64,000 nucleotides of DNA from Rosellinia necatrix (taxonomy: Eukaryota; Ascomycota; Sordariomycetes; Xylariales; Xylariaceae), in NCBI GenBank assembly GCA_021209875.1, contig JAGYVD010000001.1, positions 3,038,001 to 3,102,000 on the forward strand, in the 5' to 3' direction. This document shows positions 1 through 13,049 of this stretch, piece after piece. The translations under genes and the position numbers were made by a program. Numbering within the stretch: position 1 is the stretch's first letter; every line of letters begins with the position of its first letter. The notes under the pieces are model-generated. The model was not told the DNA's origin, made no database searches, and saw only the letters and a program-made list of their open reading frames with translations.

Positions 1-3000
1 TTAGGCTGGGTTGAGTCTGCTGGAGGGCTTGATGTCCAAAAGTTTAACGTCTCTGGAAGGGGAATTCATCCCATACTTATACTGATTCAGGCATCAAGAT
101 CAACGTCTCCCCCCGCCCCCAATCGTATCATCCCACCGACGATTCTTTCATTCGTGTAGAGTTCGATCGACGCTCCGCCCGACGTTGAGAGGTAGGACAG
201 GACGCAGGGATGAGGCGCCAATGACCAGCTACATCCGAGTTGAATGGCGGTCCGTTCATACTTACTTTCTTTTTCATTGGTTTTGCATTGAACCGCGAGC
301 TTCCAGCCCGACAGATCGAGATTTCGTCTGATCCTTTTCGTCTATAGACCCTGGCTTCTTGCTCTGGATTCGGATCTATGCTGGTAAGACACTTCATCAC
401 GAGCGGCACAGGCAGATCATTGCTTGACAACGTCTGGTCTGGCTCGATTGATCGCGTGTCACACCCGTTGTCCAGTGCCGAGCGTGTGTGGTATTGCAAG
501 GTTACGTTTCTGGCAGCCTTCTTGATGGGGGCTGCAATACCATCGCGATGACACGTCCGATTGCTTTGCAGCTCAAGGACGCACTGTGGCCGGCGGACAC
601 ACGAGATGTTGACTCAAGCAATACGGCGTGTCGCATTTTACTACCAAGACGGCTCCGCAATTCACCGCCGCCAATCGACACTGCCGTCTGGGGCTCTTTG
701 CCGGTTGCATGGGTCATAACTTAGTAAGAATATGCCGATGACGACTTCCGTAAGCTTATGTTGCCAGAGTTACCTCAAAGAGTTCTCCACGCCCTCAGAC
801 AATGGAGATCATCTTTCCCTCGCCACGCGTTGTTCCTGGCCTCAACGGCACAGCGCTGCAAGTAGTGCTTGGTTCATTGCCGGTTAACCAGCGGATCGAC
901 GCCGAGCTGAAGAAATAGGAGTTAGAAGGTAAAAACCGAGCATTGATTGGCCACTGACTGTGCCGGTAAGCAGGACGATGGTAATATTTATGACGTACAA
1001 AGTGGAACAATGGTGGTGGCCATGTCGACGAATGGATTATGCGACTTCTGATGACAGGCGCCGGCGCATGGGGGATCCATCTTTATTTTAGGAATGGAAA
1101 AAGAATTCCTCTCCTTCTCCTGTCGCATTGTTTGTTGTGTTCCTTTTTGCCGCCGATGTAAGGTCGAAGAGTGGAAGGCCTGGTCCGATTCCGACGACCC
1201 TGTAGACGTTGAGCAGCTTGCTAAGAATGGGGTAAGATCTGCAACAAGTCCTACGATGGATCCGCAATAACCGGGCATAAGCAACCGGGATTCGGTTGCC
1301 AGTTATTTCGGTGAAGGGGAGAGATTCTGTTTTTTCCTTTTTTTCTTTTCACTTGATGAATAGAAAGAAATGAATCAGAAGACCGAAACGAAGCTCAGCA
1401 AGAATTATCATATCTAAAGATTGAGAGACAAGAACGCACATATTACCGAAACATGGTGTTTGTTCTCAATGAGGCTCTTACGCGAATAGGACAATCGAAG
1501 TACCCTGCTACCTTTTGATTGGCTGTTGCATTCTACTAAAACTGGATCGCCCAAAGTTTTGAATCGCAGGTACACTAATCTTAAGAGACAGAAAACTCTA
1601 AATAACCACCAGTTCTAAAGTGGCCTGATATTTGGATATGAGCTAGATACAGTTGGTCGTTTGGACAAGATACTAGAATAGACCAGTGAGTGCTGAACAA
1701 GGTGTCACGGTGTAATAGGGCATATAACCGTTATCAACCCAGAAGGTCATAACGGTCTTGTTTTTATCGTAACACAGATCCAATAAACTAAGCGATAACC
1801 ACCTACTCACTATTGAACCTTCCTACTTACGAGTTTGATGAAATAGATAAGGATGTAGATATAGCTTGGAAACGAAGCACCTAATTCTAGAAGCCACCCA
1901 GATCATAGCTTTACTGCCAGGGAAAAACGGAACTACTATTAATCCCTGGGATAATTATATTGGGATGTATACGTGACGACGGATGAGTAGATGGGGATTG
2001 ATCGATGGGAATATCTCTTTTGGGTGGTAACTGTAGTGCTCTCCGGATGGCATTTACGGATGATCAGATTAACTAGGAGTCGACTATCTACAGTGCGATC
2101 TAGTGCTATTTATGTAAACTGTAAACTGATCATACGGACCGACCGATCTTCCGGATCCAGCCTGCAAAGTGCGTTGCTAAGTGCGGAAGCGCACTCTGTT
2201 ATAGCGATTGCTAGGTTCGCATGCCAAGGCTATCCATAATTCCGTCACATACGCATTACCCCGCCACATTTACTAAACAGCTTTGGGGGCCAAGAAGCAC
2301 CTCATGCGACGGTCGAAGCTTAGATGATCTTATTACTAAAGTCATGCCCCCCAAACAAGAGATGGCTAATTAGTCTAAAAGAAAAGGCTGACGTTGAGAA
2401 TAATTCAGGAGCCATACTAACGCCTTAGTTGGATTAATTTAAACAATCAGAGAAGAGGGGAGAGGTTTATTGATAACTACGGCGATTCCCAAAGTGAGCA
2501 GTTAGATAAGGAGGAGGGAACTGAGTGTAGTGATATTGTACGATGGAGATAGCTTTAGTTATAGTATCGTAAGATCTGAATATAGAACATACGTTATTTT
2601 ATTGACACCTTTTCGCTATACGTAGTGCGTGTCGGTGTAGCCTACCCGTGCCTGCCGGGACCTAATTATATTTATGGCTCCTCCGGACTACGGAGGTTTT
2701 AAGGCCGCGCTTGATTTTTCCTACGTACTACCCTACTTTAACTCTTCTAACAAGCTGCTTTCATTACAAGTTACGAGCAAAAAACAAGATTTCTAAGTTT
2801 AGCTTGCATATTACTACTAGATCCTCCTGTAAGGGGACTTAACCTACTTGAAGTAGTATGCCGTACACAGTAGACACAGTGAACCTAATCCATCCCTTAT
2901 ACGGCTACAACACACACATTAACATTGTTTATTACATCCCCCCGGCCGCAAATTGCAGTCAGACATGTGCGGCATGCACTTTATTGATAACTTGTGGCAG

Positions 3001-4989
3001 GTTTGGTCGTATTGGTAGCAACTTGGCGTTCAGCGCCTGGGGCTTCCCGTCAGGTGTAAAAGTTGCATAGCATGATACCGGCACCCTACAGTGCGGCTGT
3101 GGCAGTATATAAGGACTAAGGGCTCCCACTCTAGAGAGTAAGCCTAGATATCAATAGAATTGAGCCCCAACTTCATACTACGCTATCTACCTGTGGCCTA
3201 GCTCCTACCCTCTTATTATTGGATACTCTGGCATCAGGTCTACGGCGCTTCCGGGAAGGGGGAGTTAGAGCAACAGCCTTTAAGTTGCCGTAAAAACGTA
3301 ATACCGTCACACTTGCCTTAATACTATACCGTGTGGCGTTTTAAATGGTATAGTGAGGCCCTATGGCTTCCTGCTCGTTGTCAAAGGGGGCTGCAACAGC
3401 TAATTAGATCATCTCTCCTATGTTTGACTTTAGTCTCTTGGCCATACGTCGTTTCTTAACTTCTAATTTTCTCGTTCTCTTATTAATTCGTCTGGACCCG
3501 TTAATACGCCCATACCTGGCTTCCGAGACCTTCTATACAAAGGCTTCATGAAGAACGGCCTCTCCTGATACCCAAGCCTACTAGAGATCAAACAACATAA
3601 GAGGTAAGCGTTTCATTTCTCGACTCCTCTAGGTTTCGCCGACTCATGACATGTATCTTATCTTTTCATTTTCTTTCTTTTTGCGGTCATCAGAATGGAA
3701 ACTTCATTTTCCCGTTTTCGTCAACGTGGATGTTGACATCTTCGTGAAAAGGGGGTAGATGTGAAATCATCTGTAGGAAGACTTCTTTCGGAAGCCTTCT
3801 CCCAGACGCCTTCTGAGAAGAATTATTCAAGTGTTGTAAATAAATAATCCTTTAGATAGATAGTAAATGAGACTCTTCATCTCTCTTACGATAACTGATA
3901 CTTACCATGGTTCCCAAGTTGCTCTTTCTCAATATTACTACAAAATTGGCTTCCTTATAAGGATAATATGGACCAGAATATCAAACAATCAGCACTTCTC
4001 GCATGTCCTTGCACTGTATCGTCTCGAATAGTTCTTTATTAATAATTAGTGTATAGTTGCATATGTAGGTGAGTTGACAATGTTCAGCGCTCCTAATATT
4101 TCGTGCATAATATCTTCAGGTTGCTAACTTAGTGTCGCGGCGGTCAAGTGACGAAGACGAGAATGCCGCGACACTAGCGATTTACACTGATATTAAATAT
4201 ATGAATAGCAGCTCTAGCCTGGTAGCAGTTTTAAGTAAACTGACACGGATACGGCCAGGTCGACGAGATATAGACCACGTTTTGTCAATTTTAAAACCAA
4301 AACACCGAGAACACCTTAAAGATGCTATATGTTGGGATGAGTCTGCTTTTGTGTATGATAATAACTATGAGCGTAAAAGTATGCACCGAAAAGAAGGGTC
4401 CTCGATAATTATGAGGTTTGTTCGACTTAGATTCAATAATATAGTCATTCAAGCAGGCTCGTGACCGCTAGAGGAACCAGCTGCGTAAACCCTGTTCTCA
4501 TGTAGTTCCGCCTATGAAGATAGAAGTGGCCGCCGACAGGGGGTAAGCCGACTTAAAAAATACTATATTTCTGCCGTTTGTGGTAACAATGAACGGTGAT
4601 GAGGCATTGTGCCGCAGTTACATTCCTTGATAGCCCAGGAGCTAGCATCATGATGATGAGTAGGGAAATAGGGGAAGCAGGATGGGTGCGGGAGGAGAAG
4701 TTGATGGGCGAGGATAACGGAGTGCATAGAGCCAGTATAATACGGCCCCAAAAATGGAGTGTTAGTTGTGCACGAAGCGGTGAGGACCTGTTGGTAGGTA
4801 ATTCAATCATCAATGAGACCGAACAAATCGAACAAATTATATCGAGCATGGTTCAAATTATGTCATCATACTTTACTTCAATGCCAACCTAGGGAAGATA
4901 GTCGTACTTCTGCTGTCGAAGGTCCAAAACAAATAGCAATATCTGGGGTATCAAAATATACATAGATAGATAGATAGATATATAGGCAC
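1..4989. other. Region without a supportable gene
   Basis: No open reading frame here resembles a known family or shows a convincing exon structure. The longest open stretches (reverse 128-499, 123 codons; forward 4132-4464, 110 codons; forward 4596-4892, 98 codons) are not recognised. Much of 1300-4900 is moderately AT-rich and rich in TpA, as expected of old, weakly RIP-mutated repeats. A hairpin with a 6-bp CCTCCG/CGGAGG stem lies at 2680-2696. A TATATAAGG motif at 3106-3114, followed near 3229 by a TGGCATCAGG sequence resembling a Copia primer-binding site, suggests a relic LTR. I see nothing else to annotate. Confidence 0.6.
4963..4980. repeat. (TAGA)n microsatellite
   Basis: About four and a half uninterrupted TAGA units, followed by a short TATATA run. 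It lies in the intergenic stretch downstream of the Stealth-like gene and has no evident function. Confidence 0.9.
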
Positions 4990-5157
4990 CATGGGCATCA
5001 TCGTCTACCCGTCCGCCTACAACTCAGTCCGTTCCCACGCCGTGCGCTCCGGCCATAACGTCTCAAACACTCGCCTCACTACAATACCTGAGGTTAGTGA
5101 TTGCTATACGGAGTATGATTGGAGGGCTTTGAGATAGTTGGAAGCTCCCGATGATGG

Positions 5158-7345
5158 TTACTTACTAATACCGCGCACTTTATCTACCTCCTCGGCGCTC
5201 TCGGTCATGACATCGTCGTTGAAGCACCACTGGCCGAACGCGGCGCCCCTCTCGATCGTGCGCTCGAGCAGCTCGGCCCTGGCCTGCTCCGAGTCCTTGA
5301 CCATGAAGAACTTCATGGTGTCGGTGTCGACGACGGTGTGCTGGTACTTCTTGAGCGCGCGGACGATGACGTCGCGGTCGGCGGGCCGGGCGTCGGCGGG
5401 CGGCAGCAGCGGCTCGAGCCCGCGCGGGACGGCGGCCAGGGCGAACTTGAGCAGGCAGTCGCCGCAGGCCGGGTGCTCGTGGGCCAGGCGCGCGAACACG
5501 TTGGACACGGCGAAGTCCGGGTTCCGCGACCCGGCCCCGTCGTCCGAGAGCGGCGACGCGAACGAGTCGCCCAGGCACTTGTCCACGCGGAAGCCGTCGC
5601 ACTTGGCCTTGTGGATCGTCTGCGGCCCGTCGATCGCCGTCCACAGCACGTTCACGTTGACCTTGGGCGGCTGCAGCCCCGCCCCGCGGAGCATCTGGGC
5701 CACCTTGAGGTACATCCTATCGCGGAGGCCAGTCGGGGCTATCGTCCTCGTCCTCGTCCTCGTCCTCGTTGTTGTCGTCCTCCTCGTCGTTGTCGTTTCT
5801 GCCGCCGCCGCCGCCGCTTCTGCTTCCGCTTCCGCTTCCGCTCCTGCTTCTGCTGGCGAGGAGGTGGAGGGCGCGTCCCGGCCCGCGAACTGCTGCTGCC
5901 CGACCTCGATGGCCGCGAGGAGCCGGCTGCGCTCGGCGTAGTCGAGATAGCCGTCGGCGTCGGCGTCGCTGCGCAGCGCGACGAAGGACCAGAGCAGGGC
6001 CTCGCGGAAGCGCTCGATGCTGTAGTGGAAGCTCGCGAACCACGGGTAGATCTGGTACTTGTCCTCGCCCCGGAAGCGCTGGCAGGCGCCGTGCATGGAC
6101 GGCCGCGGGAACGACGCCATGGCCTCGCGCATCACCGCCCGCGACACCGAGTGCGCGAAGTGCGCCTGCACGTGCCGGTTCCGCTCCCCGAACCGGTGGT
6201 TCAGCAGGTACGACGTGTAGTACGCGAACGGCTTCTCGCCGAACGACGGCATCGAGCCCTTGCTCAGCGACTTGGCGTTGTAGTGGTCCGTCTTGAACGC
6301 CATGACGGGCCCGAAGAGCGGTGAGTAGAAGTCGGACGCGGCATGTTCCATCCCTAGGAACATGTCGTCCGATAGAGCGACCATATGATCCGTGGTCGAC
6401 GGCGTCATGTAGATTTGTGACTCTACACAAGTTTAGAGAATCAGTCCTGAACCCCACGAATATAGTAGAAGGAATCGTTACGGGCGAAAATGTAATGAAA
6501 GTAAAAAAACACCACATGCGAAGCGAGTCAGGGACCACAGGAGGATTACCTATGCTCAAGGAGTTGAAGGTAGGAAGGCACTCCTTCTCCTTTTCCCCGA
6601 AAAAGGACTCTTGGCCAAGGATTTGGACAATTCCGTTCGTTTCGTCATTATCTCTAAGCCAGTCTGGTCGTTGCGGCAGCGTATCTACAATACCGCTGGC
6701 TGACTCGTAGTCCTCAACCGAGTTGACAAGGAGCTGGATCTTGTTGATGAATTTCTTCGCATACGAATTCAGGCTGCGCAATGAAAATCGCAACTCATCC
6801 CAGTCGCGGTAGCGGTTCATGCCGTGCCGCGATAACCAGACGCCTTGCGCATCATTGAGAGGCGACTGCTGCTCGTACGTGTGCAAGCTACGCCTGAAAG
6901 CTTCGTCTGAACCGTTGACCCAGTTATATACGAAGTCAAGCTTCGGTTCGGCGAGTTGGCCAAATTGACCCTTGTTGTAGTTCCCGGTTGAGAACCACTC
7001 GTCCTCCCAGCCCTCCAGTTCGACGTCTTTCACGGCTTCTTCAAACGGTATCCTTATGACGTCGGGCAGGTCATCATCAAAGAATTTAGGTTGCTGTAGA
7101 GGTTGAGATACCGTGTGTGCCTCATCTTGCACCATTAGGCTCGGCAGTGGCACTGAGCCGCCTCCTCCAACCCATTGTGTAGGAACTTTAGACCACGGGG
7201 TCTTTTGGGCGAGTGTGAAGCTACGACTCCCAACACGTTTGATAGGTTCCCAATCTTTCCATAACTCGAACCAGCCCAATAGAATGAGGCCGGCCAGAAT
7301 GGCAGCTCTCCTGGTCCGCCGGCAGTGGAATGTGCGTTTATCCAT
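5158..7345 (-). CDS. Stealth-family sugar-phosphate transferase with EF-hand
   Basis: The exons are 7345-6550 and 6422-5158. The 127-bp intron (GTAATC donor, TAG acceptor) joins FNSLSI to ESQIYMTPS and gives about 686 aa. An in-frame ATG at 7423 would add 26 residues; 7345 is preferred because it places a basic stretch and one hydrophobic helix (AAILAGLILLGWF) at the N-terminus as a type II Golgi anchor. Stealth conserved regions are visible in order: CR1 (LDFVYNWVNGSDE, about residue 135), CR2 (YRDWDELRFSLRSL, about 177), CR3 (DHMVALSDDMFLG) and a C-terminal CR4-like end. Characterised relatives are bacterial capsule phosphotransferases, animal GlcNAc-1-phosphotransferase and cryptococcal xylosylphosphotransferase; all transfer sugar-phosphate groups. 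The EF-hand loop is DADADGYLDYAE. It is followed by a microsatellite-encoded Ala/Glu then Thr/Arg tract. Donor and acceptor sugars are unknown. Exon 2 is far more GC-rich than exon 1. Confidence 0.85.
5743..5860. repeat. Coding microsatellite inside the Stealth-like gene
   Basis: On the + strand this is a run of TCGTCC-like, GCCGCC and TTCCGC-like units. In the gene's reading frame it encodes alternating Glu/Ala, then Ala, Thr and Thr/Arg repeats between the EF-hand and the conserved C-terminal segment. The other minus-strand frame encodes Gly/Ser and Asp/Glu runs, so small indels would change the character of the linker. Length variation between strains is likely. Confidence 0.75.
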
Positions 7346-7566
7346 CGGGGGAGGGTGGTGAGTCCTGCCGTGAAGGCGCAGCAAACTTCGGTTCTGCTGT
7401 GTACTTCTCCAGACGGTAGACAAAATTGAGAGGTAACAAAATTGGCCGTATATATGCCAAGACTACGCTGGCACTATCGCTTTGACTTGTTGGGAGTGGT
7501 CTTGTCGTGTCGCGTGCCCATGTCGTGTGTTCATATACCAGAAAGGGAAAATATATTTCGATGCTA

Positions 7567-7733
7567 ACCCCTGATAGAGCATAATTTTCCTCCAATACTC
7601 ATGAGAGTAAAAGTATATACCCTAGTCGACTGTCGTACATTTAGTGGTAAAAAGCCCAGATTCCGAACCCCAAGAGCATAAGTAGACATAGCATATTGGC
7701 CTGGGGGCTTGAACTGCATGCTCTATCAGGGGT
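7567..7733. repeat. 16-bp perfect inverted repeat, MITE-like
   Basis: ACCCCTGATAGAGCAT at 7567-7582 is repeated in inverse orientation at 7718-7733, enclosing about 135 bp. No open reading frame lies between the arms and I see no clear target-site duplication. It could be a small non-autonomous transposon or a chance or structural hairpin upstream of the Stealth-like gene. Confidence 0.5.
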
Positions 7734-8026
7734 AACCACTGTATCTCTACGGACTGAGGCTACTCCACGCCGTCGATCATTCCCGCAGATAGTAACTATA
7801 TAGTGGCATATAGTAATTATAGCTTTGGATAATCAAACAGCTGAAAGGGGTCCCTAATCTGCATTTCACGATCCACAGTCGATATTTGGCGCCTTGGCAT
7901 TTCTTCAGGATGCTCCTTCGAAAAATTCTACCATAACTAGCTTCCAAGCGTTGCAGTGCGTACGATTAATATACCCAGCACACCCCAGAGATCTCGAATT
8001 GGATAAAACCACGGTGGCTCTGGACA

Positions 8027-8031
8027 AAACG
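8027..8031. repeat. Target-site duplication, left copy
   Basis: AAACG immediately precedes the left LTR and is repeated immediately after the right LTR (23065-23069). Five-base duplications are normal for Ty3/gypsy and Copia integrases. The match marks the original insertion. Confidence 0.85.
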
Positions 8032-8280
8032 TGTTAAGATACAGGAGTACAGATTGAGATACGGAAGTACATCACCTTATGGACCTACTTAGGGATCCAC
8101 TAATGACCCATTGGATCCTTTGTGCCTTTATTTACGAACTGCTGTATTATTAGTTTCACTTTTTTTTTTTTACTAATTAAAAAATTAAAGTTATATATTA
8201 GTCTTAATTTAGAATTTTTATTGTATTAGCTGTAGCTAGTAATATAATATTATTATTTTATATGCCGCTGGTTTTTTATA
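8032..8280 (+). repeat. Left (5') LTR
   Basis: It aligns base for base with the right LTR at 22819-23064 with roughly one indel. It begins TGTTAAGAT. The first 110 bp or so keep normal C and G content, while the rest carries C-to-T and G-to-A changes relative to the right LTR, including at its terminus. Confidence 0.9.
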
Positions 8281-11200
8281 TAGTAGCTAGCGATTATTTT
8301 AAGCGTTTCTGCCCGCCGGAACGATTTTTAACAAATAAATTTAATTTATTATTATAAAATTTAATTTTAAATTAATAGTTAATTTTAACCGATCCGCTTA
8401 ATTAAATTATTTATTAAACTTTTAGTAAAAATTTTATTATTAATTTTTATTATTAATATATTATATAATAAAGTTATATTTAATTTTTAAAAGCTTAACG
8501 TATATAAAACGGTTTATTGCTATTATATAAAGCAAGCTATAGTTTTATTAAAAAAATTTAATTATTAACGTAATATTTAAATATTAAACATAAAACTATA
8601 AGGTTTTTTAGTTATATTTTGTTAAAAACTTTTAAAAGCAATACTTAAAATTTTTTTATATGTATTAATTATTTATAAGCAATAAAAAAAACAACTGCTT
8701 TAAAAACGCTAAAAAACGGTTTATTAAAATAAAAAATAATTTATTTTTATTTAATATATAAAAGCAGAAGCTAGAACTAATATTTAACTTTGTTAAATTT
8801 AACGTTATTACTGCTACAAAAAAATTTAATTTTTATTTATTTTAGCTAGAAATTTTTATATTAAACCTAAAATAAATAAATTATTTTTAATTAGCAAATT
8901 ATTTAAAATATAATTAATAATTAACTAAAAATGCTAATAAAACTTATTTACAGGATTTATATATAAATTAAAAAAAACTAATTTTTAAAACTTATATTTT
9001 ATTAAATATATTAATTATTTTTTTAATATTAAAAGCAAGTAGTTAATTTTTTCTAATTAAACTAAAAAATAAAACTAAAAAGATATTTTTTATTACTTTT
9101 ATAAAATACGATATAAATTTTTTAATAGCAAACCTAGCTATTTTTATGCTGATTTAGTTAGCGGAAGATTTAATTAAAAATTATTTAAAAGTTAATTAAA
9201 AAATAAAAAAAAAAAAATAATTAATACTTTTATATTAAAATAATAAAACGTTATTTTTATATCTACTTTTTTAAATATTATTTTGTTAAAAAGCAGTACT
9301 ACTTTTAAAAGACCTGTATTAATAAATATAATATTTATATCTGCAAAAAATTAAAAACTAACTATATAAAATTATAAAACTATATTAAGTTTTAATACTT
9401 TTAAGTTATTTTTTTTTTTAAACAAACTTTAAAAACCTGCCGGTAAAAATTAAAACAGAAAAAACAAAATAGCTTAAGCCAGATATAACTTATTAGCAGA
9501 AAGTAAAAAAAAAAATAAAAAAAAAATTAAAAATCAGAAAGTTTATAAAAGCTTTTACTTTTTTTTTTACTACTACTGTTTTTACTGCTTTCTGTTTTTT
9601 TTATATTATAGTATACTAATTTAAATTATAAATAAAACGTAGCAGTTATTTATAAAATTATTAATAATATAGGCCTAAGTTTATATTTAAAATTATAATA
9701 TTTAATAAGTAAAAATGTTTAGCTAAAAGTTTATAACGCGATAAAAGATATAATAAACAACAAAAAAAAAAATTAACTAATACAGGCTTATAATAAAATT
9801 CCAGCTTTTATTTAAAATAAAACTAACTATTTTTAAATTTTTATTTATAGATTTAAACAGTTAATTAATTAATTAAGTTTAAAATAAATATTATTTTACT
9901 ATAGTTTATATTATAAAACACTATTAAATATTTATTTTTTAATACTTTTACCTATACTATTAATTTAATTTAACATAATGCTGCAACTATTTTTATTACT
10001 ACTTGTTATACTACAACTACTTTTAATTTTATTAGTAATGCTATAACTATTTTAAAAGTATTAAATATTATATAGAACATAATTATATACTTTTTTGTTT
10101 AAGCTTATTAAACAGCAAGCTAAACAATTTAAGTTTACAGGATAATAAAGCATAAAATAAAATATATCGCAGAAATATATTTAATTAATATATAAACTAC
10201 CGTATTAGCTATTAAACAAATATAAATATTAAAAATTTTAACTGTTAATAACGTTTTAAACTTAAAATTAAAAAACAAGCATATATAAAAACAAAGTTTA
10301 TAATAAATTAAAACTTAAAATGTTTAAGTATTATAATTTAACCCCGATTATATAATATATTAATAAACTAAACTATTTAAAAAACATTTAAAAAGTATTA
10401 ATTATACTTAAGAAATTTAATATAAAAATTATAATAGATTTTTTATTAGCAGGGGCGTATTAGTTTAAAAATCTAACTTAGAACTTAAAAACGCAAGTTA
10501 TTTAAAATCTGGACTTTGCTAAAGCAAAGCTTAAAAAATAGTTTTAAAAAAATAGACTTAAAGTTATAAAAATAGCAGACAGCAAAAAGCATAATTTTGC
10601 TAATAAAATAAATAAATTAATTAATAAATATATTAATAACAAAGTTAAATATTATAACAAAATAAAAAGCGCTAATAAAAACTATATTATTTGTTGCGTA
10701 TTCGATAACTTAGATAATTATTTAAAAATTTTAATTAAGCTTTAGAAATTAAAAAATATTATAGCTGATTTACAGAATTAAGTAAGCACTTATAAATATT
10801 TTATTATAAAGCAGTAATATGCTATTTATATTAAGCAAAAAACATATAATTAAAAGATTTAAAAATTAAAAAATCTAGTTAAAAAAAAAAGCAAAAAAAA
10901 AAAAAATATTAACTTAAATATTAATTAATTTTAAACAAAATATCAGCAAAAATATAACAATAGGACTAATAATAACAAATTACTTTTACTTTTAAATATA
11001 ATGCTTATATTTAATAATTTTTTTTAAAAGAATACTAAACTTATTTTAATTTTAAACCTAACTTTAAACTACTTTAAAGCAAAATAATAAAAAAACTAAA
11101 AAAAAAGTTATTAATATAGTTAAAAGTTTTTAAAAAAACTATAATAATCGCGGACGTAATAATTAAAAAGGTTGCAATTAAAAAAACTATAATTAAAATA

Positions 11201-13000
11201 AAAAAAATTAATCGAATATATTTAAACAATTAATAAAAATAGCATAAACATATATGCTAATAAACAACTTAGTGTATTACGATCTAGAAATAAAAAACTT
11301 TTATATATTTAAGCGCGCTGTTAAATAAATAAAGAAGTTTAAACCTAATTATAACCCTAATTCCGATAGTATTTCTGAAAGTAATAACAGTAATAATAAA
11401 AAAAAAGCCGTTAAATTAAAAAACATTTAAAAAAAACGCCACAAAAGGACGTTTTATTAAACAGTAACGCTATATTATTTTTTTATATATTGTTAAATAT
11501 AAACACAGCAGACGATAAATAAATTTTAAATTAAATATTTAATATTATATTAAACAACACGCTTAATAAAAAAAAAAAATATTATTAAGCAGTAATCACT
11601 TTTTTTTTAAAATTTTTAAATATTGCTTTAAGTTATTATTATATATAATACTAGAAAAAATAGCAGAAAATATGTATTAATATAATTTAAGCATAAATTT
11701 TACGGATTATTTAATATTAACAGAACTAATTAATAATTTAATATATTTTAAAACTATAAAAAAAACGATATAGTAAATCGATATACTAAAAGCAAATTAT
11801 AATATTAAAGTTTTTAAGCATCGTAAAAAATAAAAAACAGTTGAATTATTTATTATAAAAATAAAAATATAATTAAAAAGTTTTTTTATTTTAAAATAAT
11901 TGTTTATATAAACAATAATATATTTTCGGCTTTTGTTAATATAGCTTTTTTTTTTTGTTTAATATTACAGGAATATTTTATTATATATTATTTAACTGTT
12001 ATTATAAAAACAATTAAATTTTTTAAGCTAAACAGCATTAAAAATAGTCTGTAGATAATAAAATGCGCTGATATTTATATTTGATTAAAAAATATAAATA
12101 AATAATTTTAAACTATTATATAACGTATATATATTGTCGACTAATTTAGTTATAAAATGCTATTAAAAATTAAATTTTTTAAATAATATTAGCTTTATAT
12201 AATTTAAAAGCAAAAGAATTAGAATAATAAGCTTTAAATTAGTAATTTAGATCGATATATTGTTTTATTAGCAATAAAAATAGATAAACTAAAGCTTTAT
12301 CGTAAAATAATTTTTATTTAGGCAAAAAATACTATTATAATTATATTAGCGTTAAAAATAATAATCGTAGTAGAATATTTAAAAGTTTTAGTTATAAACT
12401 AAGTTTATGTAGTAATTTTTAAACTTATTATAGATCCTGTAGAAAATTTATATAATATTATATAAAACGGCGTAATAAATAAATATAACTAAGTTATAAA
12501 ATTTGTTAATTTTAAAACGCTATTAATAATTATATATAAAAAAGATTTTTTAAAATATTTAAAACATATATAAATATATAAAACATAAAACATATATTAG
12601 CAATTTTTAGAAGCAGCAACTGGAGCTATATATAGTATACTAATTAAAAACGTACTAAACGTATAAAAAAAAAAAGACGTTAATAATAAAAAAAAAAACA
12701 GATATAGGCATAGCTATTTTTATAATTTTTCTAATCTTATAAATAAAACACTGCAATTTTAGCTCGATAAATTAAAAATTAATATATTTTTAGACTAAAG
12801 CTTAAAAATATATAAGCAGATTAAGCAAGTAATATAAAAATATTTTTATTTATTTTGCCTAAAGCTTAATAAATTTAACAACAGTATTAAAATGTTTATT
12901 TATTTTAAAACCGATATAAATATAAATAATTTAAGCTAGCAACTATATTAGCAGTTTTAAAAAAATATATAAATAACTAAAATAATTTTATAACTATTAA
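8281..13000 (+). pseudogene. Decayed gag/protease region of the retrotransposon
   Basis: By position (between the 5' LTR and RT) this should contain the primer-binding site, gag and protease. No frame is open and I could not identify a capsid or protease motif with confidence. A stretch around 11.13-11.21 kb translates to basic Asn/Arg/Gly-rich residues, as expected near a gag C-terminus. The 4.7 kb length is generous for gag plus protease. Confidence 0.5.
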
Positions 13001-13049
13001 AAAATGCTAAAGTAGTAAAACTAGTGCTGCTAGGCCAACTTTGTTTAAT

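Larger units (their letters stand above)
7424..8031. other. Intergenic region between Stealth-like gene and retrotransposon
   Basis: This stretch should hold the promoter of the Stealth-like gene. No TATA box or coding sequence is convincing. It contains the inverted repeat annotated at 7567-7733. Base composition is ordinary and shows no RIP-type decay right up to the retrotransposon boundary. Confidence 0.6.

Noticed and set aside
5138..6324. Long + strand frames opposite the Stealth-like gene
   Set aside because: They are low-complexity Arg/Ala/Pro translations caused by GC-rich coding DNA on the other strand.
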